Part shown: positions 33,608 through 43,205 of the stretch, in pieces
Position numbering within the stretch: the stretch's first letter is position 1
Layout: every line of letters begins with the position of its first letter
Assembly: GCA_934426255.1 (NCBI GenBank)
Contig: CAKRYD010000005.1
Coordinates: 42,145-106,144, forward strand
DNA from: an uncultured Bacteroidaceae bacterium
GTDB lineage: Bacteria; Bacteroidota; Bacteroidia; Bacteroidales; Bacteroidaceae
Direction of reading: 5' to 3'
Length of the DNA: 64,000 bases
The notes under the pieces: generated by a model
The model's input: the letters and a program-made list of their open reading frames with translations, nothing else
Databases searched by the model: none
What the model was told of the DNA's origin: nothing
Translations under genes and position numbers: made by a program

Positions 33608-36082
33608 ATGCAGTATTGCGATGTCATTTTGCCCGTGCCTGTGGATGGTACGTTCACTTATATTGTCCCTGAATCCTTAGAAGAGAAAATTGATAAGGGC
33701 TGTCGGGTCATTGTCCCCTTTGGGAATAAACTTTATTCAGCGATAGTCTTAAGATTGCATCGTGATACGCCCGATGGCGATTTTGCTCTGAAAGAGGTTT
33801 TGGATGTTTTGGATCATCAGCCTGTATTGACAAAATTGCAAATACAGCTCTGGGAGTGGATGGCTGATTATTATATGTGTTCTTTAGGCGAGGTTTACAA
33901 GGCTGCTGTTCCGACTGGCCTGCGACTAGAAAGTGAAACACTATTGTCGATTTGCGATGATTTTGATGCTTGGGCGCAACTCAAGCCGAAAGAATTGCAG
34001 GTGCTGGAGTTGTTACAGTCAGGCAAGGCAAAGAGCATATCTCAGCTGTCACGTTTATTGAAAGATGTACGCTTGCTTCCGCTTGTGAAGAACCTTATTG
34101 GGAAGGGCGTGCTTAATGTTCGCGAAACGATAGACAGTAGCTTCAAACCACGTAAGGAAACACATGTCCGTCTGGCAAAACAGTACATGGATGAAAAGAG
34201 CCTGTGCCGCTTGTCGAGTCAACTGGAGCGTACTCCTAAGCGTTTGAAGCTTCTGAACACGTATATCGAGCTGTCGGGGCTCATTGCTGCTTTTAAGTTG
34301 TGCAATAATAAATTGATTCGCGAAGTAAGTCGCTCAGACTTGCTCAAGAAATCAGACGTGACATCGGCAGTCTTGGTTTCCATGCGTGGCAAAGGTTTCA
34401 TGGAAACGTATGAATACGAAGTTGGTCGTTTGGGGAAGAAACACACGTCGGTGGTGGAACAACTGCCGTTGTCGGATGCGCAGCAGAAGGCTTTGCAAGA
34501 AATCCTGATGTCTTTTCAAAAGCAGAGCGTATGTTTGTTTCATGGTGTTACATCAAGTGGAAAGACAGAGATTTATATCCGTTTGATTCGTGACATTATA
34601 GACAAGGGCGGGCAGGTTTTGTATTTGGTTCCCGAGATCGCTCTCACCACCCAACTCACTTCGCGCTTGGGACGCATTTTTGGTGATAAAATGCGGGTAT
34701 ATCATTCCAAATTTCCCGACAATGAGCGAGTGGAAATCTGGAAAAAGCAGCTTTCTGACCATCCGTACAGTCTTATTTTGGGAGCGCGTTCTTCAATATT
34801 TCTGCCGCAAAAGAATCTGCGCCTTATTATAATAGACGAGGAGCATGAGACCAGTTATAAGCAAGAGGATCCTGCCCCACGATATAATGCACGCGATACG
34901 GCAGTCATGCTTGCAGCTTTTTGCCATTGCAATGTCCTTTTGGGCACGGCAACTCCAAGTCTGGAGAGCTTCAGCAATGCCTCAAATGGGAAGTATGGCT
35001 ATGTTGAATTGGGTACACGATTCGGTGAAATTCATTTGCCTAAGATTGAAGTTGCCGATGTCAAAGAGCTATTGCGTACGAAACAGATGAAACTGCCGTT
35101 CTCTCCGAGACTTGAAGAAGAGATTCGCAAGGCCTTGGAGGCGCGTCAGCAGGTGATTTTGTTCCAAAACAGGCGTGGCTATGTGCCTGTTGTCGAGTGT
35201 GCGTCTTGCGGATGGACACCGACATGCGAGTTTTGTGATGTGACGCTCACATATCATCAGGATATCCATCGTATGGTGTGCCATTATTGTGGACGCACAT
35301 TTGAGAAACCTCATTCCTGCCCCAATTGCGGAGGCCACGACTTGCGTTCTATAGGGTTCGGTACTGAGAAGATTGAGGAGGAAGTTACTAAACGATTTCC
35401 TGAAGCGCGTACGGCGCGGCTTGATTTCGATGCAGCACGTACGCGTGCGGCTTACGAACGCATCATCGGGGATTTTGCTGCAGGTAGAACAGATATCCTT
35501 ATTGGAACGCAGATGGTTTCAAAAGGCCTGGACTTCGATCATGTGCATGTCGTGGGAGTATTGGATGCTGACACAATGCTGACACGCCCTGATTTCCGTT
35601 GTTTTGAGCGTTCTTTCCAAATGCTTTCACAGGTGGCCGGCCGCGCCGGTCGACGAGGGCAGCAAGGATTTGTCATCCTGCAAACAAAACATGCCGATTA
35701 TCCCGTGATACGTCAAGTGGTTGATAATGATTATCGTGCCATGTACGAAGAACAGATGGCTGAGCGCGAAGCTTTTCATTATCCGCCTGTATATCGTTTG
35801 ATTTATATTTATTTGAAACATCGCGACAATCAAGTCGTAGAAAATGCGGCGCAGCAATTGGCTCATTTGCTTCGTACAAGTTTTGGCGAAAGAGTGTTAG
35901 GACCTGACAAGCCTGTCATAGCACGTCTTCAATTGCTTTATATCCGTAAGATTGCATTGAAACTGGAGCGTTCGTTGTCGCTTTGTCAAGTCCGTCAGTT
36001 ATTGAAGCAGTCTGTTGCATCGTTGCAGCATCAGCCCACATTTAACTCTCTTCGTATTTATTTTGACGTTGACCCCGTTTAA
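33608..36082 (+). CDS. priA: Primosomal protein N' (replication restart helicase)
   Basis: An 824-residue 3'-5' helicase that reloads the replisome at stalled forks. The N-terminal 3'-DNA-binding region is followed by Walker A (GVTSSGKTEIY, about residue 315), the DEEH Walker B (IIIDEEHETS) and helicase motifs including GTATPSLESF and QVAGRAGRRGQQG. The eight zinc-ligand cysteines are visible in CASCGWTPTCEFC and CHYCGRTFEKPHSCPNCG. Longer than E. coli PriA (732 aa), as usual in Bacteroidota. Confidence 0.96.
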   Translation: MQYCDVILPVPVDGTFTYIVPESLEEKIDKGCRVIVPFGNKLYSAIVLRLHRDTPDGDFALKEVLDVLDHQPVLTKLQIQLWEWMADYYMCSLGEVYKAAVPTGLRLESETLLSICDDFDAWAQLKPKELQVLELLQSGKAKSISQLSRLLKDVRLLPLVKNLIGKGVLNVRETIDSSFKPRKETHVRLAKQYMDEKSLCRLSSQLERTPKRLKLLNTYIELSGLIAAFKLCNNKLIREVSRSDLLKKSDVTSAVLVSMRGKGFMETYEYEVGRLGKKHTSVVEQLPLSDAQQKALQEILMSFQKQSVCLFHGVTSSGKTEIYIRLIRDIIDKGGQVLYLVPEIALTTQLTSRLGRIFGDKMRVYHSKFPDNERVEIWKKQLSDHPYSLILGARSSIFLPQKNLRLIIIDEEHETSYKQEDPAPRYNARDTAVMLAAFCHCNVLLGTATPSLESFSNASNGKYGYVELGTRFGEIHLPKIEVADVKELLRTKQMKLPFSPRLEEEIRKALEARQQVILFQNRRGYVPVVECASCGWTPTCEFCDVTLTYHQDIHRMVCHYCGRTFEKPHSCPNCGGHDLRSIGFGTEKIEEEVTKRFPEARTARLDFDAARTRAAYERIIGDFAAGRTDILIGTQMVSKGLDFDHVHVVGVLDADTMLTRPDFRCFERSFQMLSQVAGRAGRRGQQGFVILQTKHADYPVIRQVVDNDYRAMYEEQMAEREAFHYPPVYRLIYIYLKHRDNQVVENAAQQLAHLLRTSFGERVLGPDKPVIARLQLLYIRKIALKLERSLSLCQVRQLLKQSVASLQHQPTFNSLRIYFDVDPV

Positions 36083-36169
36083 GAAAAAGCAGACGCAGTA
36101 AATGCAAAAGGGGACGCATTAACTTTGGACGATAAGGCGATAAAAACAAGATTGAACGGGCAAAGTTCG

Positions 36170-36177
36170 TATCTTTG
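36170..36177 (+). promoter_or_regulatory. -7 box upstream of the DsbD-family gene
   Basis: TATCTTTG matches TAnnTTTG, 23 nt before the ATG at 36200. The nearest TTG (36152-36154) is only 15 nt upstream, shorter than usual, so the gene may be both in the priA transcript and expressed from its own promoter. Confidence 0.45.
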
Positions 36178-36199
36178 CATTCATATAAGTAGATATGTC

Positions 36200-38257
36200 A
36201 TGGCCATAAAAAACTTTTTGTGCATTCTCCTGCTTGCCATGGCGGTGCAAATGGCATCCGCCATGGAGCAATTTGATGAACCTGTGAAGTTCACGACGTC
36301 TGTAAAACGTGTATCGCCATCGGAAGTGGAGATTAACTTTACCGGTATCATCGAAGCCGGATGGCATGTGTATTCGGCCGATAACAAAAGTGGCGGACCG
36401 ACACCGGCATCCATCCATTTTGAGACAAAACGGGGCGTAGAACCGTTGGGGAAACTGCGTGCTGTGGGAAATGAAATCGAAAAAACGGATCCGGTGTTTA
36501 ATATGAAAGTGAAGTACTTTGAAAACAAAGTTTCATTTGTCCAACGCTTGCGTCTTGTGTCACCCGAATTTTCCGCAAAGGGCTATTTGGAATATGGCTC
36601 TTGCAATGATAAGAGTTGTATGCCGCCTATGCAGGCCGAGTTTTCATTGTCGGGAGCCGACGGGCCTGCTTCTGCTGCTGTGGAGAACGAGAAACAGCCT
36701 CAGGCGGCTGAGGCTGTGGCGGCTGGGGAACTGAAAGATTCCGATGCGGTAAGAATAGCCAGAACTTCCGAGAAAGACAAGGCTGTATGGTGGCGGCCGT
36801 CGATAGACGAACTGCGTTCTCTTGAAGGATCCGGTGTGGAAAGCCGTGGTTTGGCCATTGTTTTTCTAATGGGCTTGTTGGGCGGATTGATAGCTCTGCT
36901 TACGCCATGCGTGTGGCCGGTTGTTCCGATGACAGTCAGCTTCTTTTTGCATCGTTCCGGCAATCGTCGCAGGGCTTTACGCGAAGCATTGCTATATGGA
37001 TTGTCTATAATCGTGATTTATGTGGGGTTCGGCCTTGCGCTTACGCTATGGCGGGGAGCCAATGCCCTGAATGCTCTTTCGACCGATGCGGCATTCAATT
37101 TGTTTTTCTTTGTATTGCTGCTCTTTTTTGCAGCGAGTTTTTTAGGCGGTTTTGAAATTTCACTTCCATCTTCATGGAATAATAAGGTCAATCGTAAGGC
37201 TGAAGCAACAACCGGATTGTTGAGCATATTCTTGATGGCCTTTACCTTGGTGTTGGTGTCATTCAGCTGCACAGGTCCCATCATCGGCTTTCTATTGGCA
37301 GGAATTTCTGTCAGTGGCGATATATTGTCGCCGGCAGCAGGTATGTTGGGCTTTGCATTGGCCTTGGCTTTTCCCTTTGCTGCATTTGCTCTTTTCCCCG
37401 CATGGCTTAAACGGATGCCCAAAAGCGGAGGCTGGATGAATGTCATCAAAGTCTCCTTGGGCTTTATTGAGCTGGCGTTTGCATTTAAGTTTCTGTCGGT
37501 GGCCGATATGGCTTATGGTTGGCGTTTGTTGGATCGTGAAGTCTTCTTGTCGCTTTGGATTGTCATTTTTGCCTTGTTAGGGTTTTATCTTTTGGGAAAG
37601 ATTCGTTTCCGTGGTGATGATGCCACGCCGCATACCGGAGTTATACGTTTCTTTTTCGGTGTCCTTTCTCTGGCTTTCTCTGTCTATATGTTGCCCGGAC
37701 TTTGGGGGGCACCACTGAAAGCTGTCAGTGCTTTTGCTCCGCCAATGTATACGCAAGACTTCAATTTGGATAAGTCCGTTGTGGAGCCTCATTTTAAGGA
37801 TTATGAATCCGGTATGGCCTATGCACGTGAAAAAGGAAAGCCTGTGCTGCTTGATTTTACCGGATATGGATGTGTGAATTGCCGCAAGATGGAAATGGCA
37901 GTGTGGAACCATTCACGTGTAAAGGATATCCTGAAAAACGATTATGTGCTCATTTCGCTTTATGTGGATGACAAAACTCTTTTGAAGCATCCTCTGACGA
38001 TTACAGAACAAGGGAAACAGCGTGTGTTGCGGACGGTAGGTGACAAATGGAGCTATTTGGAACGCAGCAAATTTGGAGCAGGGGCGCAACCCTTTTATGT
38101 TCCTGTAGACAATGAAGGGCATCCGCTTAACCATTCGTATGCTTACAAGGAGGACGTTGACGAATATGTGCAGTTTTTGAAGAAAGGGATAGAAAATTAT
38201 AAGCGCCGGAATGCCGGTTCGGGTTTAGCTTCAGAAAACGAAACTCAAGCCGATTGA
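36200..38257 (+). CDS. dsbD: DsbD-family thiol:disulfide interchange protein
   Basis: A 685-residue inner-membrane protein that moves reducing power from cytoplasmic thioredoxin to the periplasm. The start at 36200 is preferred because it begins a signal peptide (MAIKNFLCILLLAM...). An N-terminal DsbD-alpha-like domain (residues 25-140) carries the Cys pair SCNDKSC. Eight membrane segments follow, with the conserved Cys in TPCVWPVVPMT and FSCTGPIIG. The C-terminal thioredoxin domain has the CVNC active site (GYGCVNCRKM). The gene overlaps the convergent PAP2 gene by 27 bp. Confidence 0.92.
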   Translation: MAIKNFLCILLLAMAVQMASAMEQFDEPVKFTTSVKRVSPSEVEINFTGIIEAGWHVYSADNKSGGPTPASIHFETKRGVEPLGKLRAVGNEIEKTDPVFNMKVKYFENKVSFVQRLRLVSPEFSAKGYLEYGSCNDKSCMPPMQAEFSLSGADGPASAAVENEKQPQAAEAVAAGELKDSDAVRIARTSEKDKAVWWRPSIDELRSLEGSGVESRGLAIVFLMGLLGGLIALLTPCVWPVVPMTVSFFLHRSGNRRRALREALLYGLSIIVIYVGFGLALTLWRGANALNALSTDAAFNLFFFVLLLFFAASFLGGFEISLPSSWNNKVNRKAEATTGLLSIFLMAFTLVLVSFSCTGPIIGFLLAGISVSGDILSPAAGMLGFALALAFPFAAFALFPAWLKRMPKSGGWMNVIKVSLGFIELAFAFKFLSVADMAYGWRLLDREVFLSLWIVIFALLGFYLLGKIRFRGDDATPHTGVIRFFFGVLSLAFSVYMLPGLWGAPLKAVSAFAPPMYTQDFNLDKSVVEPHFKDYESGMAYAREKGKPVLLDFTGYGCVNCRKMEMAVWNHSRVKDILKNDYVLISLYVDDKTLLKHPLTITEQGKQRVLRTVGDKWSYLERSKFGAGAQPFYVPVDNEGHPLNHSYAYKEDVDEYVQFLKKGIENYKRRNAGSGLASENETQAD

Positions 38258-39442
38258 AGGTGAAATAGTCTGTAATGTTTGTGAACCGCAGATGGCCTGA
38301 TAGTCGACGCGGAAGCTCAAATCCAAGTGCTCACGAAAAAGGAAGTTGCCGCTTATGCCTGTTTCCCAAGTGGCTCCTTCTATGGTGGAAGTGCTGAGCG
38401 AACGCAGTTCATCGCGCCCGCCAGTTTGTATGGTGTAACCGGCTAAAGCATGGGCATTGATGGTGGCCGATGTTGAAAGGGGATAGGAAAAACTCAGACC
38501 GCCGCGCGTAGAAAGGCAATCCAGCCAGGCGTTGACGGGTAGCGCATTTTTCCGGATAACGGAATGATGCTCGGAAATACGTCCGCTAAAGCCGATATGG
38601 CGGAGGGGAAACCATGTTCCTTGCAGACCAGCCTCTATGCCGGGGTGCAGGCCGATGGATGCTCCATCTGACGAATGCAGATGGGATAAGGCCATTTTGT
38701 AGCCTCCGAAGAAACCGATATGCGATGGGCGTGTGGAATAGAGAGGTTTTGCATCATCGTTGGCCAGCTTGTCACGTTTCAGGATTTTGTCGCTTAATGC
38801 ATATGCCACCTTGGCTGAAAGAAAACCGATGCCGGCACCCATCAATACATCGCCGGGATAATGGTGGTTTCCTAAGGTGCGGTTAAAAGATACAGCTGTA
38901 CTGACGGCATAGCCACCGAGAGTGACCAAAGGGCTTATGTGTCCATATTCTTCATCCAGTATGGCTGCCGACATGAAAGCCAAAGCTGCATGTCCTGACG
39001 GTGTGGAACGGCTGTCATAGCCATCGGGACGCGTTTGCCGGATGCTACGTTTCAAAGTTTCGGTAATGCCTATATTAAGGCCGTAGGTGGCAATATGGCT
39101 GGCAAGTAGACGTTGCCAATCGCTTTTCCCCTGCACGCCTGCCAGTCTGAATCCGAGGCGTATGGCTGTGGGAGCCCAACGGATAATATTGTCAGCCGTT
39201 GAACTGTGGTGAGGGAAATAGAACGTTTGCTGTTTGGAATAGTTGTGGTCGCTGAGATGTCCTGCGATTCCTCCTCCCAGCAAGAGTGCACCTGTTATCA
39301 GATAGACCGGTGATTCCTGCCGGGCTGAATCGCGGGGTGTTATTGGGGAAAACGAAAATGCGTGAAGTGGCTTGATGCACAGCAAAGACAAGAAAAATAG
39401 AATACAGCCACGTTTACACATGGCAGATATGGGCTTAGTCAT
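38231..39442 (-). CDS. PAP2-family phosphatase with a C-terminal beta-barrel-like domain
   Basis: A 403-residue exported protein (signal near LLCIKPLHA). PAP2 phosphatase motifs span about residues 130-205: KRSIRQTRPDG (K-x6-RP), STPSGHAAL (PSGH), and RTLGNHHYPGDVLMG (R-x5-H-x3-D). The C-terminal 170 residues alternate hydrophobic and polar residues in beta-strand style and end in a Phe (SIGLSFVF), a signature of an outer-membrane barrel. Substrate might be lipid A 1-phosphate, undecaprenyl-PP or a phospholipid, but this is not shown. It is downstream of, and 13 nt from, the radical SAM gene. The tail overlaps dsbD by 27 bp. Confidence 0.82.
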   Translation of the reverse strand: MTKPISAMCKRGCILFFLSLLCIKPLHAFSFSPITPRDSARQESPVYLITGALLLGGGIAGHLSDHNYSKQQTFYFPHHSSTADNIIRWAPTAIRLGFRLAGVQGKSDWQRLLASHIATYGLNIGITETLKRSIRQTRPDGYDSRSTPSGHAALAFMSAAILDEEYGHISPLVTLGGYAVSTAVSFNRTLGNHHYPGDVLMGAGIGFLSAKVAYALSDKILKRDKLANDDAKPLYSTRPSHIGFFGGYKMALSHLHSSDGASIGLHPGIEAGLQGTWFPLRHIGFSGRISEHHSVIRKNALPVNAWLDCLSTRGGLSFSYPLSTSATINAHALAGYTIQTGGRDELRSLSTSTIEGATWETGISGNFLFREHLDLSFRVDYQAICGSQTLQTISPSIGLSFVF

Positions 39443-39455
39443 GAAAATTCAAGTG

Positions 39456-40232
39456 TTAGTAAGAAGCCGTAGCTTTGATACCGAGACTCTCAACTCTCTG
39501 CACGATGTTGTTGAGCTCTGTTGGCGTAACCTTTTCCAATGATTTGTCAGGAGTCTCGCGGTCAATAGTATAAGCCATCACCTGCTGAGGACGGATCTTG
39601 CGGATGGCTTCGATCCAGGGGCCTACATATTTTTCATTGGTGTTGTCTACGAGGAAACCATTGATGTAGGCTTTCATGAACATGGTTTGTATGATGACGT
39701 GTCCGTTGAACCGTTCCATATTGTTGATAATCTCTTCCAAAGAGTAATGGAGCAAAGGGCGGTTGATGGTCTTGATATAATCAAGATTGACGGTGTCAAG
39801 CTTCAAAATGTTGTTGTCGACCATTTTGAGCGCCTCAAAAACCTTTGGCCGGTCAATCAATGTAGCATTGCTAAGGACGCTGACTTTTGCTTTCGGGAAG
39901 TAATGGTTGCGCAAGTCTATCGTATCCTTTACAATGTCGTAGAAATCGGGGTGAGCAGTTGGCTCACCATTTCCGGCAAATGTGATGACATCGAGCGACT
40001 TGTTTTCATCAAGCATTCGTTGCAATTGAGCTTTAAGACTTGCAAAAACTTCTTTTCTCGTAGGCCGTGGGTGTGAAGGCCTTCGGTCTTTATTAAATCC
40101 GCATTCACAATAAAGGCAATCGAATGTGCAGACTTTTCCGTCTGAAGGCATTAGGTTAACGCCCAGTGAAATGCCTAATCGGCGGCTGTGGATAGGACCG
40201 AAAATGGGTGAGGGGTAGATAACTGTAGACAT
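39456..40232 (-). CDS. Radical SAM protein of the COG0731 type
   Basis: A 258-residue radical SAM enzyme. The cluster motif C-x3-C-x2-C is in VCTFDCLYCECG, and a GNGEPT-type SAM-binding motif follows (FAGNGEPTAHPDF). The family (sometimes annotated as wyosine-base synthesis related, but in bacteria without that pathway) is widely conserved with no assigned reaction. A promoter lies 24-54 nt upstream. The next gene downstream is the PAP2 phosphatase. Confidence 0.85.
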   Translation of the reverse strand: MSTVIYPSPIFGPIHSRRLGISLGVNLMPSDGKVCTFDCLYCECGFNKDRRPSHPRPTRKEVFASLKAQLQRMLDENKSLDVITFAGNGEPTAHPDFYDIVKDTIDLRNHYFPKAKVSVLSNATLIDRPKVFEALKMVDNNILKLDTVNLDYIKTINRPLLHYSLEEIINNMERFNGHVIIQTMFMKAYINGFLVDNTNEKYVGPWIEAIRKIRPQQVMAYTIDRETPDKSLEKVTPTELNNIVQRVESLGIKATASY

Positions 40233-40255
40233 TTTATGAATCTTAAAACCGTGTG

Positions 40256-40286
40256 CAAAGGTATATCATTTTAAATGAAGTGCCAA
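40256..40286 (-). promoter_or_regulatory. Promoter of the radical SAM-PAP2 unit
   Basis: On the complement a TTG (40284-40286) and a TACCTTTG (40256-40263) are exactly 20 nt apart, a textbook Bacteroidota promoter. The ATG follows 23 nt downstream. Confidence 0.8.
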
Positions 40287-40293
40287 GCTTTGC

Positions 40294-42303
40294 TCAAAAT
40301 AACCATCTTAATTGTAGGGATAGGTCGTGTTTCCCCGAGCTATCTATCAGGTTGTCGCCGCTTCCTATTTGTTCGCGGTCGGTATAATGCAGCAAGGTGA
40401 ACTTGCAGGCTATATCAAGGTGCTTTCCAATGGTGCGCTGAATGGTGCAGGTTGCCGCATGACCGTGATAAAAGAAATTGGAGTAACTGCGTGCGTAGAG
40501 CAGAGCAGGCTGGTAGAAATATAAAGACGATTCATAGCCTTGTGTATGGAAGGCGGCAAAGGACGAAGCAATATTGAATCCTGCCAATGAGAAGGATATG
40601 CGCTCGGCTATCATACCGCCTTTTTGTATCCGGCCGACCGATGGCTTGTACAGACAACCGTCAAGAGATGTTATACAGCGGAGCGTCCCTATGCTGTAGT
40701 CTGTTTGCAGCCGCAATGAATGTTTCATGGCATAGCGGAGAATGGGATGCTTTTTGCTGTTTTCCTGGCGTGAGCGTAGGCGGTAGCGGATAGAAAACTG
40801 CAGATTCTGCCGGCATTTGTAAGTGGCCTGAAGTTGTGTCGTATAACCGTTGGCAGAAGTTAAGGCCTTATACGTGGGACCTAACATGCGATAGCCGTCT
40901 ATAAAGCCCAGTGCCGTCCACTTTCCAAACGGTATCCATCTGATGCCGAGCATTAAGCCGTGTTCGCCTTTACAGTTGCCACTACCGGCATAAGCGTGTG
41001 CCAAAGGCGCATGGTAGCGGCGGCCGTAGTAACGATGTTGTGCATAGATGTTGAAATTTTCAGGCAGTTGCCAACGAATATCGTGTAGTGTGGCAATTTG
41101 CCGGCGGTTGGTTAGTGCAGTTTCCCCACCAATGTTGAGCTTTCTCCTGTCGTATTTATAGTGAACTCCATAATTGGCAAAATCTTTTCCTTTCATGTTG
41201 TTCTGTTGGTAGGGCAATGCTCCGGTGAAGAAGGGATGATTGTAGCGGGTATATACGCCCGAGATCCCAAGATGGAATTGGCGGTATTGTATATCAGCAG
41301 ACGCACCTGTTGCTGTTTGTACGACATTGTTCTTACGCTCCAATTCCAAGGGAAGGCGGTGGTAGCCCGAAGTGTTAATGGATAACAGACTGTCTCCTTG
41401 TAAACGTCCGTCCAAGTGGCGGATAGATGTGAAAGCCATGAGTTCTAAATCCCCGTAAGCGATTTTGGCAGCTGCTCCTCGTTGGAAAGCATATTCGTCG
41501 GTTCCTGTATGGACAAAAAAGCCCTGACCGTGGTCGTGGCGCGAAATGAGAAGGGCGGTACCGCTGTTCATGAAGCCAATACCAGCTGTCAGCCCTTTGG
41601 CGATATGAGTTTTGAAGTCTCCTAATGCCCAGCACTGCAAGAATTTGTTATCATTCTTGCTGACGATGTATCCTGAATAGGAGTCAAATAGGGCATTACC
41701 GGATTGGGCAAAGGGCTCTCCGTAATCGTTTTTGGCCGTGAACCCTATTTGCAGACGATTACTATAATTGTTCCGATATCTGAAAGCTCCGGCAACAGGA
41801 TGACCGGCATAGCGTGGTGGCTTGGTCGCGCCTGTCTTTCTGTTGACTACGTGCTTGAATCCTCTTCTCAAGTAGAATGGTATGTGTGTGACTGCAGATA
41901 ACTCCTGACTGCCGTTTACGATTTGCTGCCATAAGGATCTTTCCTTTTTCGGCGGAGGATCGAAACGAACAAACAAAGGTAGTATCTTACGGTTGTCATA
42001 AGAAAGTTTGTTGACCGAGAACAGCTCTCCGGCCGACAAGATGGGGCCATTCTTGCGGATGTAGCTGAGTATGGAATCTGATTCTTCTGCGCTGATGAAT
42101 GGAATTTGTTGCAAGTCGTTGCTTGTACAAGTGTTGATATTTATCGGGCTTTCATGCAATTCTTCAAGACGTTCTGTATCTCCGTTTGTGCTTTCTGCAT
42201 ATATATTGAGAAATTCATCCCACGTCATTACCTGAGCTTGCCCTGTCGCAGAAAGCAACAATGACAAACAAAGAGCCAGAAAAAATATTCTTGATAATGC
42301 CAT
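40294..42303 (-). CDS. Helix-hairpin-helix envelope protein with large beta-barrel-like region
   Basis: A 669-residue protein with an N-terminal signal peptide (cleavage near GQAQ). Residues 50-115 hold a ComEA-like helix-hairpin-helix region: PININTCTSNDLQQIPFI and GPILSAGELFSVN. From about 150 to the end it is rich in alternating aromatic and polar residues, typical of outer-membrane barrels, and ends in LRWLF. The family is found in many Bacteroidota as 'helix-hairpin-helix domain-containing protein' with no known role. The HhH region may contact DNA or just be a structural fold. It has its own -7 box at 42339-42346. Confidence 0.75.
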   Translation of the reverse strand: MALSRIFFLALCLSLLLSATGQAQVMTWDEFLNIYAESTNGDTERLEELHESPININTCTSNDLQQIPFISAEESDSILSYIRKNGPILSAGELFSVNKLSYDNRKILPLFVRFDPPPKKERSLWQQIVNGSQELSAVTHIPFYLRRGFKHVVNRKTGATKPPRYAGHPVAGAFRYRNNYSNRLQIGFTAKNDYGEPFAQSGNALFDSYSGYIVSKNDNKFLQCWALGDFKTHIAKGLTAGIGFMNSGTALLISRHDHGQGFFVHTGTDEYAFQRGAAAKIAYGDLELMAFTSIRHLDGRLQGDSLLSINTSGYHRLPLELERKNNVVQTATGASADIQYRQFHLGISGVYTRYNHPFFTGALPYQQNNMKGKDFANYGVHYKYDRRKLNIGGETALTNRRQIATLHDIRWQLPENFNIYAQHRYYGRRYHAPLAHAYAGSGNCKGEHGLMLGIRWIPFGKWTALGFIDGYRMLGPTYKALTSANGYTTQLQATYKCRQNLQFSIRYRLRSRQENSKKHPILRYAMKHSLRLQTDYSIGTLRCITSLDGCLYKPSVGRIQKGGMIAERISFSLAGFNIASSFAAFHTQGYESSLYFYQPALLYARSYSNFFYHGHAATCTIQRTIGKHLDIACKFTLLHYTDREQIGSGDNLIDSSGKHDLSLQLRWLF

Positions 42304-42338
42304 GTGAGCTATTATGGTTAATAGAGCTTTATAAGCTA

Positions 42339-42346
42339 CAAATATA
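42339..42346 (-). promoter_or_regulatory. -7 box upstream of the helix-hairpin-helix gene
   Basis: The complement reads TATATTTG (TAnnTTTG), 36 nt before the ATG. No -33 TTG is obvious. Confidence 0.45.
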
Positions 42347-42404
42347 ATAGCTTTTTATGGAAGCAGAGACCTATATGGCTAAAAATGAATTGTTGGCAGT
42401 GAAC

Positions 42405-43205
42405 TTATTCCGTTTTTGGAAGTGCAAGGCCTATTTGTGATTTTAGCAGCTTAAACGAAAGAACTGTTAGTAATAGGGAAATGAATAGGCTGCAATAAAA
42501 TAATGGCGCATTCATGAATAAGTCGGACATTTTCATATTGGTACCCATGGTGATGCTGAGCGTTACGCTCAGAGCGTTATTGAAAATGTGGCACAATATG
42601 GAATATAAAAGGCTGCGGGTATGCAGGTAAAGCCATCCGAAGAACAGTCCGAGAATGGAAGCTCCGATAACTTGGGCCGGGTTGAAATGGATAAGTCCGA
42701 AAATAATGGAAGAAATCAGCAGGGCATGGCGTTTTGTCGATGCGTTCGCATACAAAGAGCTCAATATGCCTCGGCGGAAGCAAACTTCTTCTGCAATAGG
42801 TCCTACTATTACAATCGTTACTAAGCAGAGCGGATTTCTTAACATGTCGGGCAGAACAGGCTCAATGAAATCTGGTATTTTGAGAAGCTCGGAAAAACCG
42901 TTGACCGTAAAGATGAGGAGCACTTGCGTTGAGAGTACCAGCGCAATGGACTTGGCTTTCAAATGTATCTGTCCACCTGTGATTACCGCGTTTTTTGTGG
43001 CTCGCATAATGGCGGGAACAATGACAATCATCAAGGCGTTAGCAAGGAATAAAGAAAGGCCCAAAAGCCATACTGACAGGCTTGCCGATTGTCCGGCGGT
43101 GAGTTGGTAGATCCTTGATAAAAACGTCAAGAGTTGCTGGCTGATAATGCCGAACATTCCTTGAAGAATAAGAAAGAGGCAGATTATAATAAGAGGCTTT
43201 TTCAT
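42405..43205 (-). CDS. CPBP-family intramembrane metalloprotease
   Basis: A 266-residue integral membrane protein with several hydrophobic segments. The CAAX-protease/bacteriocin-processing motifs are visible: the Glu-Glu motif PIAEEVCFRRGIL (EExxxR), IIFGLIHFNPAQ (His) and ILCHIFNNALS (His), where the metal binds. CPBP proteins are found next to many loci and often have unknown targets. The start overlaps the ribF stop as ATGA (43202-43205), so it is co-translated with it. Confidence 0.85.
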   Translation of the reverse strand: MKKPLIIICLFLILQGMFGIISQQLLTFLSRIYQLTAGQSASLSVWLLGLSLFLANALMIVIVPAIMRATKNAVITGGQIHLKAKSIALVLSTQVLLIFTVNGFSELLKIPDFIEPVLPDMLRNPLCLVTIVIVGPIAEEVCFRRGILSSLYANASTKRHALLISSIIFGLIHFNPAQVIGASILGLFFGWLYLHTRSLLYSILCHIFNNALSVTLSITMGTNMKMSDLFMNAPLFYCSLFISLLLTVLSFKLLKSQIGLALPKTE

